This document shows positions 1 through 8,788 of a stretch of DNA of 64,000 bases, piece after piece; position 1 is the stretch's first letter; each line of letters starts with the position of its first letter. The notes under the pieces were generated by a model, which saw only the letters and a program-made list of their open reading frames with translations, had not been told where the DNA came from and ran no database searches. The stretch is from Azospirillum halopraeferens DSM 3675 (GTDB taxonomy: Bacteria; Pseudomonadota; Alphaproteobacteria; Azospirillales; Azospirillaceae), in the NCBI RefSeq assembly GCF_000429625.1, contig NZ_AUCF01000031.1:1-64000 (forward strand), written 5' to 3'. The position numbers and the translations under genes were made by a program.

Positions 1-635
1 GACCACGGGTTCTCCGCACCGTCGACGGTGCCGGTCTGCAGCGCCTGGTACACCTCGGCGAAGGCCATCTTCTGCGGCACGCCGCCGACCGCCTGGAACT
101 GCGAAACCAGCACGTCGGAGTTCTGCACGCGGAACTTCATCCCCTTGGAATCGGCCGGCGTGCGCAGCGGCTTGTTGGCCGAAAGCTGCTTCATGCCGTT
201 ATGCCAGTAGCCCAGCCCGATGAAACCCTTCTTCTCCATGGACTTCAGCAGCTTCTTGCCGGCCTCGCTGGCCTGGAAGCGGTCGACCGCCTGAATGTCC
301 TCGAACAGGAACGGCAGGTCGAAGACCTGGAGCTGCTTGGTGTAGCGGTCGAACTTGGACAGCGACGGGGCGATCAACTGCACGTCGCCCAGCGCCAGCG
401 CCTCCATCTCCTTGGCGTCGCCGTAGAGCTGGGAGTTGGGATAGACCTCGACCTTGACCTTGCCGCCGAGCCGCTCCTCCACCAGCTTCTTGAACATCAG
501 GGCGCCGTAGCCCTTGGGCGTGCTGTCGGCCACCACGTGGCTGAACTTGATCACGATGGGCTTCTGGGCCAGCGCGGGGCTGCTGAGCAGACCGACCACG
601 GCGGCGGCGGCGAGGGCATGAAGAACGCTACGCAT
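1..635 (-). CDS. TRAP transporter solute-binding protein, DctP family (partial, C-terminus beyond window)
   Basis: This is the periplasmic binding subunit of a tripartite ATP-independent transporter, which captures organic acids for a DctQ/DctM permease. The reverse strand reads MRSVLHALAAAAVVGLLSSP, then ALA-Q, a classical signal peptide of about 23 residues. After it come DctP-family features: IVIKFSHVVADSTPKG near the N-terminus, VYPNSQLYGDAKEMEAL, and MKFRVQNSDV further on. About 211 residues are visible and the normal family length is near 330, so the end lies left of position 1. A strong GGAGGAA ribosome site sits 8 nt before the ATG. The permease genes are not in the window, so the substrate cannot be named. 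Confidence 0.87.
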   Translation of the reverse strand, partial: MRSVLHALAAAAVVGLLSSPALAQKPIVIKFSHVVADSTPKGYGALMFKKLVEERLGGKVKVEVYPNSQLYGDAKEMEALALGDVQLIAPSLSKFDRYTKQLQVFDLPFLFEDIQAVDRFQASEAGKKLLKSMEKKGFIGLGYWHNGMKQLSANKPLRTPADSKGMKFRVQNSDVLVSQFQAVGGVPQKMAFAEVYQALQTGTVDGAENPW

Positions 636-660
636 CACTGGGGTTCCTCCGGTTCTGATT

Positions 661-685
661 CAGCCGTCCGACCGGTGGACGGCTG
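661..685. promoter_or_regulatory. Perfect 9-bp inverted repeat upstream of the dctP-like gene
   Basis: CAGCCGTCC at 661-669 is repeated inverted as GGACGGCTG at 677-685 with a 7-nt centre. It lies 26 nt upstream of the TRAP binding-protein start, in the gap between two divergent genes. It could be an operator or a leader hairpin; the sequence does not decide. Confidence 0.4.
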
Positions 686-909
686 CACCCACCTTTGGCA
701 ATTCGTGTGCCATACGGAGAATCCGCGGCAGCATTGGACCGCCGGGGCCGGGGGCGTGCGGAATCCGCACAGCCCGGGTGTTCCCGTGTGTCCGCTTCAC
801 ACAATCCGCTCCACATAAGGGGAAGGTGCTGCGCAACCGCATGGCTGCCCGGCTGCGGTGGATCGAACCCGCCGCCGGAATGTTACGGTTTCGTGACGGG
901 CATTCGCAT

Positions 910-2598
910 GTGGGGAGAACGGCGATTTCACCGACCCTGGTCCTGGTCGACGTCCTGGGGGCCGTCGCGCTGCTGCTGTGGGGGTTGCGGCTGGTCCGCA
1001 CCGGCGTGTTCCGGGCGGCGGGGGCCGACCTGCGACGGTGGGTGGCGCTCGGAACGCGCAACCGGCTGTGCGCCTTCGCGGCCGGTCTGGCGGTGACGCT
1101 GGCGCTGCAAAGCAGCACCGCGACAGCCCTGATGGCCGCGGCGACGGCCGGGCAGGGGCTGATGGGCACCGCGGCGGCGCTGGCCGTCATGCTCGGCGCC
1201 GACGTGGGCACCGCCCTGGTGGCGCGCCTGCTGGCCTTCGACCTGCACTGGCTGTCGCCGGTGCTGATCCTGACGGGCGGGGCTCTGTTCGCCGGCTCCG
1301 GGGGCGGCGGCCGGGTGCGCCGCGCGACGGCGCGCACGCTGGTCGGGCTGGGGCTGGTGCTGCTGGCCCTGCGCCTGCTGGCCGAAGCGACGCAGCCCGT
1401 GCGCGGGTCGGACCTCATCCAGGGGCTGCTCGCCGCCTTGTCGGGGGAACCGGTGCTGGCCGTGCTGGTGGCGGCCGCGGTTACGGTGGTCGTTCACTCC
1501 AGCCTCGCCACGGTGCTGCTGACGGCGTCGCTGGCCGGCGGCGGGTTGCTCGACCTGCCCGGTGCCGCGGCGCTGGTGCTGGGCGCCAACCTGGGCGGGG
1601 CGGTGCCGGCGGTGCTGGCCACCGCGTCGGACGGGCCGGCGGCCCGGCGGGTGCCGCTGGGCAACCTGGCGATGCGCGCCGCCGGGGTGGCGGTCGCCCT
1701 GCCGCTGGTGTCGGGCTGGCTGGACGGGCCGGGCTCGGCGGAGGCGACGGTGCTGCTGCACGCCGGCTTCAACGCCGCCCTCGCGCTGCTGTTCCTGCCG
1801 CTGGTCGGGTCGGCGGGGCGGCTGGCGGAGCGGGCGCTGCCCGACGCCGACGCCGGCGAGGAGGGGCCGGGACCCCGCCACCTGGACGAGTCCGCGCTGG
1901 AGGCGCCGTCGGTGGCGCTGGCCTGCGCCGTGCGCGAGACGCTGCGCCTGGGCGATCTGGTGGAGGACATGCTGCGCCGCAGCCTGGAGGCGCTGCGCCA
2001 CGGCGACGAGCGCACGATGGCCGAGCTGAGCCGCATGGACGACGCGGTGGACACCCTGCACACGGCCATCAAGCTGTACCTGGTCAAGCTGGGCCGCGAG
2101 CACCTGGACGAGGCGGACGGGCGGCGGGCCGGCGAGATCCTCGCCTTCGCCATCAACCTGGAGCACATCGGCGACGTCATCGACAAGAACCTGCGGGATC
2201 TGGCCGCCAAGAAGGCGCGCCGCGGCCTGCGCTTCGCGCCCGAGGACCTGCGGGCGGTGGAGGCGCTGCACGCCCGCACCCTCGCCAACCTGCGCACGGC
2301 GCTGGGCATCTTCCTGTCCGAGGACCGGCGCATGGCCCGCCGTCTCGTCGGCGAAAAGGACGCCGTCCGCCATCTGGAGCGCGCCGCCGCCGAAGATCAC
2401 CTGGAGCGCATGCGCGCCGGCCGCGTCGAGGGGATCGAGGCCAGCGCCCTGTTCCTGGACGTCATGCGTGACCTCAAGCGCATCAACGCCCACGCCGCGG
2501 CGGTCGCCTATCCGATCCTGGAAACCGGCGGCGAGTTGCGGGGCAGCCGCCTGAAGACTCACACGGGCTTCGCGCCGCTGCGTAAGCGGGATGCATGA
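910..2598 (+). CDS. Na/Pi cotransporter family protein with C-terminal PhoU-like domain
   Basis: This is probably a sodium-dependent phosphate transporter of the inner membrane (NptA/YjbB type). The N-terminal half has two Na_Pi_cotrans repeats. The first carries ALQSSTATAL, the QSS substrate motif; the second has VVHSSLATVL, with His in place of the usual Gln. Hydrophobic segments fill residues 5-310. The last 230 residues are charged and helical, typical of the PhoU-like domain fused to this family (AIKLYLVKL, EHIGDVIDKN). I chose the GTG at 910, just before the first membrane segment. ATG 880 and an upstream start at 778 are also in frame, and none has a convincing ribosome site. The product is about 562 residues, normal for the family. 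Confidence 0.85.
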   Translation: MGRTAISPTLVLVDVLGAVALLLWGLRLVRTGVFRAAGADLRRWVALGTRNRLCAFAAGLAVTLALQSSTATALMAAATAGQGLMGTAAALAVMLGADVGTALVARLLAFDLHWLSPVLILTGGALFAGSGGGGRVRRATARTLVGLGLVLLALRLLAEATQPVRGSDLIQGLLAALSGEPVLAVLVAAAVTVVVHSSLATVLLTASLAGGGLLDLPGAAALVLGANLGGAVPAVLATASDGPAARRVPLGNLAMRAAGVAVALPLVSGWLDGPGSAEATVLLHAGFNAALALLFLPLVGSAGRLAERALPDADAGEEGPGPRHLDESALEAPSVALACAVRETLRLGDLVEDMLRRSLEALRHGDERTMAELSRMDDAVDTLHTAIKLYLVKLGREHLDEADGRRAGEILAFAINLEHIGDVIDKNLRDLAAKKARRGLRFAPEDLRAVEALHARTLANLRTALGIFLSEDRRMARRLVGEKDAVRHLERAAAEDHLERMRAGRVEGIEASALFLDVMRDLKRINAHAAAVAYPILETGGELRGSRLKTHTGFAPLRKRDA

Positions 2599-2698
2599 AT
2601 CGCGACCGCGTCGGGCTTGATCCCCATGGCGCGGCGGGGTAGGACGAAGGGGCCATCGACCGCCTTTGCGGGTAACGTCGTCTCAGGAAACCCTGCCG

Positions 2699-3595
2699 TT
2701 GTCGACCCACGCGCTGCTTCCCGACCTGATCGGCAATACGGTCACGCCGGACACCGCCCGCTACGCCGCCATCCTCGGCCTGTCCCCGTCCCGCGGCGCG
2801 CGCTCGCCGCAGTTGTGGAACGCCGCCTTCGCGGCGATGGGGGCCGACGCCCGCATGCTGCCGATGGACGTGGCGCCGGACCGGCTGGAGGCGGTGGTCG
2901 CCGCCCTGCGGGACGATCCCCGTTTCATCGGCGGTGCGGTTGCCATGCCCCACAAGCAGGCGATCCTGCCCTTCCTCGACCGGGTGGAGCCCGAGGCCGC
3001 CGCCATCGGCGCCGTCAATGCCCTCTACCGCGACGGCGCGGCGCTGGTCGGCGCCAACACCGACGGCGCCGGCGCGCTGGCCCGCATCGAGGAGCTGATG
3101 GACGGCCGGTTGGGTTCGGCTCGCGTTCTGCTGATCGGCACCGGCGGCGCCGGCTGCGCCGTGGCCGCCTTCCTGGCCGGCCGGGTGGCGGCGCTGGCCC
3201 TGTGCAACCGCACCGCCGCCAGGGCGCAGGCGCTGGCGGCGACCCTGGAGGGCGCCGTGCGGGTGGTCCCCTGGCCGCCGACGACGGCGGATCTGGCGCA
3301 GACGGACGTGCTGGTGAACGGCAGTGCCGTCGGCTTCCGTGACGGTCCCCCCGGCACGCCCCTGGGTCCCGACGCGGCGGCGCTGCTGGCCGCGATGCCG
3401 GCGGACGCCCTGGTCTACGACGTCATCTACCAGCCGGAGGAAACGGAGCTGCTGGCGGCGGCCCGCGCGCGCGGCCTGCGCACGGCCAACGGGCTGGGCA
3501 TGAACCTTGACCAGGCGGTGATCGCCTTCGCCAAGGCTTGTCCCGGCGCCCCGGACCGCGCCACGCTGCGCCGCATCATGGCGGAGGCGGGGTGA
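2699..3595 (+). CDS. Shikimate dehydrogenase-like (AroE-family) oxidoreductase
   Basis: This is an NAD(P)-dependent oxidoreductase of the shikimate/quinate dehydrogenase family, 298 residues. The catalytic residues are present: Lys in AMPHKQ, Asn in GAVNAL and Asp in GANTDG. A GTGGAG dinucleotide loop and a final GLGMNLDQAVIAF segment complete the fold. The substrate-binding end is odd: GLSPSRGARSPQLWNAAF replaces the usual HSxSPxxHNAAF, so one Ser and the His are lost. It may therefore act on a compound other than shikimate, or be a paralogue of the biosynthetic AroE. The TTG at 2699 has AGGAAA 8 nt upstream; a TTG at 2666 is the alternative. The stop overlaps the next gene as TGATG. Confidence 0.8.
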   Translation: MSTHALLPDLIGNTVTPDTARYAAILGLSPSRGARSPQLWNAAFAAMGADARMLPMDVAPDRLEAVVAALRDDPRFIGGAVAMPHKQAILPFLDRVEPEAAAIGAVNALYRDGAALVGANTDGAGALARIEELMDGRLGSARVLLIGTGGAGCAVAAFLAGRVAALALCNRTAARAQALAATLEGAVRVVPWPPTTADLAQTDVLVNGSAVGFRDGPPGTPLGPDAAALLAAMPADALVYDVIYQPEETELLAAARARGLRTANGLGMNLDQAVIAFAKACPGAPDRATLRRIMAEAG

Positions 3596-4095
3596 TGAAC
3601 ATGATGCGCCCGCCGGCTGCCCGGACCATCCTGGTCTGCTCCCCCGCCGTGGCCGGGGACATCCGCGCCCTGCCGGGCTGGGCCGATCGCTTCGACGAGA
3701 CGGTGGCCGGCGGTCTCGACGCGCTGGCCGGGCGTTACGATGTGCTGGTGCCCACCGACGACCCGCGCCGCCCGGTGTTCGCCGCCGCCGGTGCCCGCAT
3801 CGGCTACCTGTGCACCGAACTGGCGGGGTTCGAGGCGGCGATGCGCCACCGGCCGGCCGGCGATGTGGTGTTCATGCCCTCGCCGCTGGCCCGTCTGGAC
3901 CTGCTGGTGCGCGATCGCCGCACCCTGCGGGCGGCCCGCGCCCTGGTCCGCGGCACGGTGCTGGGCCCGGACGACCTGGAGGAGGAGGTCGGCGGTCCCG
4001 GCGTCGGCGCCGCCTTCACCGACCGGCTGGTCGGACGATCCGCCCTTTACGATCTGCCCGCCGGCGCTCCCCTGGATTTCGGCGTGGTGGGTTGA
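3595..4095 (+). CDS. Hypothetical protein translationally coupled to the AroE-like gene
   Basis: I do not recognise this 166-residue protein. Its ATG overlaps the stop of the AroE-like gene (TGATG), so the two are almost certainly co-translated. There is no signal peptide or membrane segment. It is rich in Ala, Arg and Asp, with an alternating strand/helix look: TILVCSPAV, YDVLVPTDDP, GDVVFMPSPLARLDLLV. That suggests a small cytosolic alpha/beta fold. It could be a partner or downstream enzyme of the dehydrogenase. Function unknown. Confidence 0.7.
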   Translation: MNMMRPPAARTILVCSPAVAGDIRALPGWADRFDETVAGGLDALAGRYDVLVPTDDPRRPVFAAAGARIGYLCTELAGFEAAMRHRPAGDVVFMPSPLARLDLLVRDRRTLRAARALVRGTVLGPDDLEEEVGGPGVGAAFTDRLVGRSALYDLPAGAPLDFGVVG

Positions 4096-4200
4096 GCACA
4101 CCCGGCCGGCACAACCGATACGGCAAGCCCGACTGAAGCCGCCCGTCAGGCGGCAGCAGCGGCCAATCTCCCGGAAGACCATTTCCCGGATGGTGAAATG

Positions 4201-4235
4201 CTGCGAACGCCGGCCGATGCCGGAGGCGTTCGCAG
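4201..4235 (+). terminator. Stem-loop downstream of the AroE-like operon
   Basis: CTGCGAACGCC at 4201-4211 pairs perfectly with GGCGTTCGCAG at 4225-4235 (11 bp), followed by GCTAATGTTTTGC. It sits about 105 nt after the hypothetical gene. The short T run makes it a plausible but imperfect intrinsic terminator. The rest of the 296-nt gap shows no further gene. Confidence 0.5.
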
Positions 4236-4391
4236 GCTAATGTTTTGCGTGCGCAACATTGCCGCGGTGCCCGGAGACTCCGGGGCTTGCGACAAATTGC
4301 CGGGTGCTCCAACGGCATTGCCATTAGAAAACTCTTCTTAATGGTCCCGCGCTACGATGGTGCGCCAAACAAACAAGTTGGAAAGCAAACA

Positions 4392-5039
4392 ATGCTACGC
4401 ATTCCGAACCGAAACCGCGGCGCCGCGTCCGGCGGTGGCGGTCGTCGGCTGCGGGTGTCGGGCTTCCTGATCCTTCTGGCGGCGGTCGTGGCGACGGCGC
4501 CCGCCGCGGCGGAGGACATCGACGACGACCTCCTGGCCAGCTTCCGCAAGATCGTTGCCCAGCCGGTGGTGCTGATCGCCGTGCGGGCGCAGAACGAGCG
4601 GCACACGTCCATGGACCAGGCGACCATCGACGCGCTCGACAAGCGCTGGCGCGCGGAAACCAAATCGGACGATCAGCCCCTGATCGCCCAGCTCATGGGC
4701 AGCCCCCTGTCGAACTACCTGATCAAGGTGAAGGCCGAATCCTACGGTCTGATCACCGAGGTGTTCGTGACCGACAACCTCGGCCTGAACGTCGGGCAGA
4801 GCAGCGTCACCACCGACTATTGGCAGGGTGACGAGGCGAAATACCGGAAGACGTTCCTGGTCGGGCCCGACGCCGTGCACCTGGCCGAGGTGGAGATCCA
4901 CGCGGAGACCGGGACGCGGCGCCGGCAGGTGGACTTCACCGTCGTCGATCCCGACACCGGCAAGCCCATCGGCGCGGCCACCGTCGAGGTGGACCTGGAT
5001 GAACTGGCCGAACGCCGCGCGAAGGCGACCAAGGGGTAA
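4392..5039 (+). CDS. Secreted or membrane-anchored protein, possible PDC/Cache-like sensor, paired with a chemoreceptor
   Basis: This 215-residue protein has a basic N-terminus, then FLILLAAVVATAPAAAEDID, a signal peptide that would release it to the periplasm. The mature part has segments such as ESYGLITEVFVTDNLGLNV, DYWQGDEAKYRKTFL and VVDPDTGKPIGAATVEVDL. These look like the PDC/Cache ligand-binding fold: the DYWQGDE and GKPIG elements recur in such sensors. It ends 43 nt before a chemoreceptor gene with its own CHASE3 domain, so it may be a periplasmic partner of that receptor. The ATG at 4392 begins the signal peptide and has GGAA upstream. The family assignment is from pattern only. Confidence 0.72.
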   Translation: MLRIPNRNRGAASGGGGRRLRVSGFLILLAAVVATAPAAAEDIDDDLLASFRKIVAQPVVLIAVRAQNERHTSMDQATIDALDKRWRAETKSDDQPLIAQLMGSPLSNYLIKVKAESYGLITEVFVTDNLGLNVGQSSVTTDYWQGDEAKYRKTFLVGPDAVHLAEVEIHAETGTRRRQVDFTVVDPDTGKPIGAATVEVDLDELAERRAKATKG

Positions 5040-5082
5040 GCGCCTGCAGCGCCGACAATAAGGAACGGGGAGGGGGTGTTCG

Positions 5083-6771
5083 ATGCGCAAGCGCATCAAC
5101 GATATGACAATCGCCACCAAGGTGACGGCCGCGGTGTCGGTGGTGCTGCTGACCACCGCCGTCATGGGCGCCATTGCCTACACCCAGGTCGACGCCATCG
5201 AGGACAGCGTGGCCGCTACCGAGCGGGCCTACCAGGTCGTCGACGACACGGAACGGCTGATCGCCGAACTGGCGGATCAGCAGGCGGGGCTGCGCGGCTT
5301 CCTGTTGAGCGGCGATCCCGCCTATCTGGAGCCGTACCGCACGGCGCGTTCCGGCTTCGAATCGAGGCTGGCGTCCCTGAAGGCGCGCACCGCCGCCGAT
5401 CCCGCACAGCAGGCGCGTCTCGCCCGGGCCGGGGAACTGGCGGAGCGGTGGCACGGCGAGGTGGCCGACCGCCAGATCCGCCTGATGCGCCATCCCGACA
5501 CGGTGAACGAGGCGCGCATGCTGGAAGCGGTGGGGGCCGGATCGGCCCACACCGCCGGGGTGCGGGCGCTGGCCGCCGAGGTGGCGGCCGCCGAGAAGGA
5601 GCGGCTGAAGGCGAGCGCCGCCGCCCAGCGCGAGGCGTTCGCCTTCACCTACCGGGCCATCGAGGTGGGCGTCGCCATGGTCCTGTTGCTGGGGCTGGCG
5701 GTGGGCCTGCTGGCCCGTCGGCTGATCGCCCGCCCCATCGTCGACATGACCGAGCGCATGCGCCGTCTTGCCGACGGTGACAAGGACGTCGCGGTGGTCG
5801 GCCTCGACCGCCGGGACGAGATCGGGGCGATGGCGCACGCGGTGGAGGTGTTCAAGCAGTACGCCATCCGGGCCGACCGCCTGGCCGCCGAACAGGTGGC
5901 CGAGCATGCGGCCGAAGCGCGGCGTGCGTCCATCATGGGCGATCTGGTGCGCCGTTTCGAATCCACGGTCTCCGGCATCCTCGGCACCGTCGGCAGTTCC
6001 GCCCGCCAGCTCGACACCACTGCGCGCGACATGGCGGAGATCGCCGACCTGACCAGCCGGCAGGCCACCGCCTCCGCCTCCGCGGCCGAGCAGACCTCGG
6101 CCAACGTGCAGACCGTCGCCTCCGCGACCGAGGAGATGGCGGCCACCCTGCGCGAGATCTCCGGCCAGGTCAGCCGCTCCACCGACATCGCCGGCCGCGC
6201 CGTGCGCGAGGCGGAGGAAACCAACGCCACCGTCGGCGCCCTCAACGACGCGGCCCGGAACATCGGCGAGGTGGTGCAGCTCATCAACACCATCGCCGGG
6301 CAGACCAACCTGCTGGCCCTGAACGCCACCATCGAGGCGGCGCGGGCGGGGGAGGCCGGCAAGGGCTTCGCCGTGGTGGCCCAGGAGGTGAAGAACCTGG
6401 CCAACCAGACCGCCAGGGCCACCGAGGAGATTGCCGCCCAGGTGTCGGCCATGCAGCAGTCCACCGGTGGCGTGGTGGAGGCGATCCACAGCATCGGCCG
6501 CACCATCGCCGCCATCAACGAAGTGGCCACCACCATCGCCGGCGCCGTCGAGCAGCAGACCGCCGCCACCAACGAGATCGCCCGCAACGTGCAGGAGGCC
6601 GCGCGCGGCACCGACGCGGTGACCGGCAACGTCACCGAGGTGACCCGTGCCGCCGGCCGGGCCGGCGACGCGGCCAAGCAGGTGCTGGGGGCCGCCGACG
6701 ATCTCGGCCGCCAGTCCGACACCCTGCGCCGCGAGGTCGAGACGTTCCTGGAGGGCATCCGGGCGGCGTGA
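5083..6771 (+). CDS. Methyl-accepting chemotaxis protein with CHASE3 and HAMP domains
   Basis: This is an inner-membrane chemoreceptor of 562 residues that signals to CheA/CheW. A first membrane helix at residues 12-33 is followed by a CHASE3 periplasmic domain carrying the signature QQAGLRGFLLSGDPAYLEPY. The second helix is at about 187-207, HAMP at about 208-262, and the methyl-accepting signalling domain fills 300-555. The conserved hairpin tip is AGQTNLLALNATIEAARAGE. There is no C-terminal NWETF-type tether. It follows the secreted protein gene by 43 nt with a GGGGAGGGGG-rich ribosome site, so the two are probably one transcription unit. The ligand is unknown. Confidence 0.93.
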   Translation: MRKRINDMTIATKVTAAVSVVLLTTAVMGAIAYTQVDAIEDSVAATERAYQVVDDTERLIAELADQQAGLRGFLLSGDPAYLEPYRTARSGFESRLASLKARTAADPAQQARLARAGELAERWHGEVADRQIRLMRHPDTVNEARMLEAVGAGSAHTAGVRALAAEVAAAEKERLKASAAAQREAFAFTYRAIEVGVAMVLLLGLAVGLLARRLIARPIVDMTERMRRLADGDKDVAVVGLDRRDEIGAMAHAVEVFKQYAIRADRLAAEQVAEHAAEARRASIMGDLVRRFESTVSGILGTVGSSARQLDTTARDMAEIADLTSRQATASASAAEQTSANVQTVASATEEMAATLREISGQVSRSTDIAGRAVREAEETNATVGALNDAARNIGEVVQLINTIAGQTNLLALNATIEAARAGEAGKGFAVVAQEVKNLANQTARATEEIAAQVSAMQQSTGGVVEAIHSIGRTIAAINEVATTIAGAVEQQTAATNEIARNVQEAARGTDAVTGNVTEVTRAAGRAGDAAKQVLGAADDLGRQSDTLRREVETFLEGIRAA

Positions 6772-6927
6772 CGTCCGTATAGGGTCGGCGCTCCCTTCGG
6801 GCGGCGGGGCCCCGCCGTGGGGGCCCCGTCCGGAGAGGGCGGTGCATTCGGCCGCTCCCCCACGGCGCGCGGTGCGGCAACCCGGCGGCGTTCCCAGCTA
6901 TGGCCTGTGCCAACACGGGAGAACCGC

Positions 6928-7212
6928 ATGCAGACCCTACCGGACGCAGCCCGGGCCGGCATCGCGTCGCCGGCCGTCGCCCTGGCGGCGCAGGAGGTGG
7001 TGGACCGGCTGGCCGCCTATCTGGCCGGCTTGCCGCACGACCTGCGGGACGCCGCCCTTCAGGGCTACCGCAACATCACGTTGGCCCTGATGGCCAGCCG
7101 CGGTGTCGCCGATGCGGCGGCGGAACGGCTGGTGGACGGCGTGATCGCGCGCATCCGCGACCGGCTGGCCGCCATCGAGCAGGCGGGCGGCGGCGTGTCC
7201 GGCCGGGCGTGA
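6928..7212 (+). CDS. Small hypothetical helical protein
   Basis: This 94-residue protein has no recognised family. The ATG has GGGAGAA 5 nt upstream, which supports it over an upstream in-frame start at 6817. The sequence is Ala-rich and helical (AAQEVVDRLAAYLAGLPHDL, then AERLVDGVIARIRDRLAAIE), without signal peptide or transmembrane segment. It lies between the chemoreceptor and a convergent secreted-protein gene. No function can be assigned. Confidence 0.6.
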   Translation: MQTLPDAARAGIASPAVALAAQEVVDRLAAYLAGLPHDLRDAALQGYRNITLALMASRGVADAAAERLVDGVIARIRDRLAAIEQAGGGVSGRA

Positions 7213-7228
7213 TCCGGCGCCGGCCGGG

Positions 7229-7807
7229 TCAGCGCTGCAACGCCGCCGTCCGGTCGGGCGCGCGGGGGCTGAGGATCATGGTGGCGCGCGGAATGAGGTC
7301 GACGTCGATCTCCACGCCGGTCAGGGCGTAACCGCTGTCCCGTTCGACCGCGTGCTCGCTGTCGGCGGCGGCGAGCAGCAGGTCGAGAAGGCTGCGTTCG
7401 AGCAGGCCGAAGGCGCCGCCCTCCATGGCGGTGCGGGCGATCAGATCCGCCCGTTCCTGCGCCGTCAGGCGCCGCTCGAAATCGAGATCCAGGGTGATGT
7501 CGGGCAGCGGCGAGAGCCCCACCGAAATCGTGTTGACCGAGAAACCCGCCTCCCCGACCAGGGCCTCCAGGGCCTCCGGTTCTTCCGCGATGCGCCGGGC
7601 GAAGCGGTGCAGGTCGTCGATGGCGATGTGCTCCTCCGCGCCGACCCAGCCCACCGCCGCCGCCGTCCAGGTCGCCACCGGCTGCCACAGCGCGGCGATC
7701 CAGTCGGGCAGTCCGGAGGGCGCGGCGGCCGGCTGCGCCGAAGCCGTGCCGGCGGCGGCGAGCCAGAGAGCGGCCGCCAGGGCCGGCGGACGCAGGGTGC
7801 GGAGCAT
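7229..7807 (-). CDS. Hypothetical secreted protein
   Basis: The 192-residue product starts MLRTLRPPALAAALWLAAAG followed by TASAQPA, a clean Sec signal peptide cut near residue 24. The mature protein is acidic, with segments such as EEHIAIDDLHRFARRIAEEP, VSVGL-type strands (SVNTISVGLSPLPDITLDLD) and a C-terminal EIDVDLIPRATMILSPRAPD. I do not recognise the family. The start has AAGGGGA upstream. It is convergent with the small gene at 6928-7212, 16 nt away. Confidence 0.68.
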   Translation of the reverse strand: MLRTLRPPALAAALWLAAAGTASAQPAAAPSGLPDWIAALWQPVATWTAAAVGWVGAEEHIAIDDLHRFARRIAEEPEALEALVGEAGFSVNTISVGLSPLPDITLDLDFERRLTAQERADLIARTAMEGGAFGLLERSLLDLLLAAADSEHAVERDSGYALTGVEIDVDLIPRATMILSPRAPDRTAALQR

Positions 7808-7977
7808 GGCGGGGTCCCCTTCGCGAACGGTCGTGCCCGTCACCTTCCGACGGATAACCGCGGTTCGGCCAGAGGGAAACCCATGCGGACGGCATCGTGA
7901 TGACGCCGCCTGTAAGCCTCTCCCGATCCATGCCGGGACCGGCCGGACATAATGGATGTGATCGTTTTCCGGCCGCA

Positions 7978-8289
7978 TCAGCCCGCGTCCCCGGCCGCCG
8001 CGCCGGGGTGACGGAAGTCGACGGCGATGACGCGGCTGCGGGCGAACAGTGCGTCGCGTCCTGTCGCCGTCAGGCGGCAGACCAGCCAGTCCGGCTTGAG
8101 CGGGTTGGCGAACCAGCGCTCCGCCCAGCCGCGGTCCAGGCAGGCGCGGACGATGCGCGGGCGGACGCGCTGCCCCTCGTCGTCGAACAGCGGCAGCTTG
8201 CCGCCGGGCTGGTCGAGGCCGCGGCGCAGCCACGCCGCCTCCGTGTCGGTCGGCAGGCGGCGGTCGGCGGGAGTGGTCGGCGTGGCCAT
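7978..8289 (-). CDS. Hypothetical protein, possible winged-helix-like fold
   Basis: The 103-residue product has DTEAAWLRRGLDQPGGKLPL, VRACLDRGWAERWFANPLKP and CRLTATGRDALF. The last piece resembles the end of a winged helix, as in MarR-like proteins where a leucine-rich hairpin ends with LTxxGRxAL. It is divergent from cutA with only 79 nt between the start codons. No catalytic motif is visible, and DNA binding is only suggested by the LTATGRDAL pattern. Confidence 0.6.
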   Translation of the reverse strand: MATPTTPADRRLPTDTEAAWLRRGLDQPGGKLPLFDDEGQRVRPRIVRACLDRGWAERWFANPLKPDWLVCRLTATGRDALFARSRVIAVDFRHPGAAAGDAG

Positions 8290-8368
8290 TGGTCGGTTCG
8301 GGCGGGCTGTGGCAAAGTCGGGACAGTTTACGGACGAACGGTGTCCGTTGCATCACGGAGGGTGGATC

Positions 8369-8692
8369 ATGACGGCCGACGATCTCGTCTTCGTCTACAT
8401 GACCGCCGCCTCGCCGGACGAGGCGGAGCGGATCGGCCGCGCCCTGGTGGAGGAGCGGCTGGCGGCCTGCATCAACATCCTGGGCCCCATGACGTCGATC
8501 TACCGCTGGGAGGGGGCGGTGGAGACCGCCGCCGAGGTGGCCTTCATCGCCAAGACCAGGGCGTCCCTGGTCGACACGCTCACCGCGCGGGTGAAGGCGC
8601 TCCACGGTTACGACGTCCCCTGCATCGTCGAACTGCCGGCCGGGCGCGGCAACCCCGACTACCTCGCCTGGCTGCGGCGGGAAACGGCGTAA
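8369..8692 (+). CDS. cutA: Divalent-cation tolerance protein CutA
   Basis: This 107-residue cytosolic protein matches CutA along its whole length. It has YMTAASPDEAERIGRALVEE at the start, RLAACINILGPMTSIYRWEG (the diagnostic ACxNI and SxYxWxG elements), AFIAKTRASLVDTLTARVKA and VPCIVELPAGRGNPDYLAWL at the end. CutA forms a trimer of PII-like fold and is linked to copper and divalent-metal tolerance, though its exact role is unsettled. The ATG has a GGAGG site 8 nt upstream. Confidence 0.92.
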   Translation: MTADDLVFVYMTAASPDEAERIGRALVEERLAACINILGPMTSIYRWEGAVETAAEVAFIAKTRASLVDTLTARVKALHGYDVPCIVELPAGRGNPDYLAWLRRETA

Positions 8693-8788
8693 GGGTCGGG
8701 GGCATGCCCGCCATGCGGCGGCGGCCATGGACGGGCGGCGGCGCTGCGTGAGAGTGTCGGCGCATCCATCCACGCTCGGAGACGTTCG

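Noticed and set aside
6790..6840. G/C-rich inverted repeats after the chemoreceptor gene as a terminator
   Set aside because: Several overlapping short palindromes occur, but none has a clean stem with a T run, so no single structure can be called.
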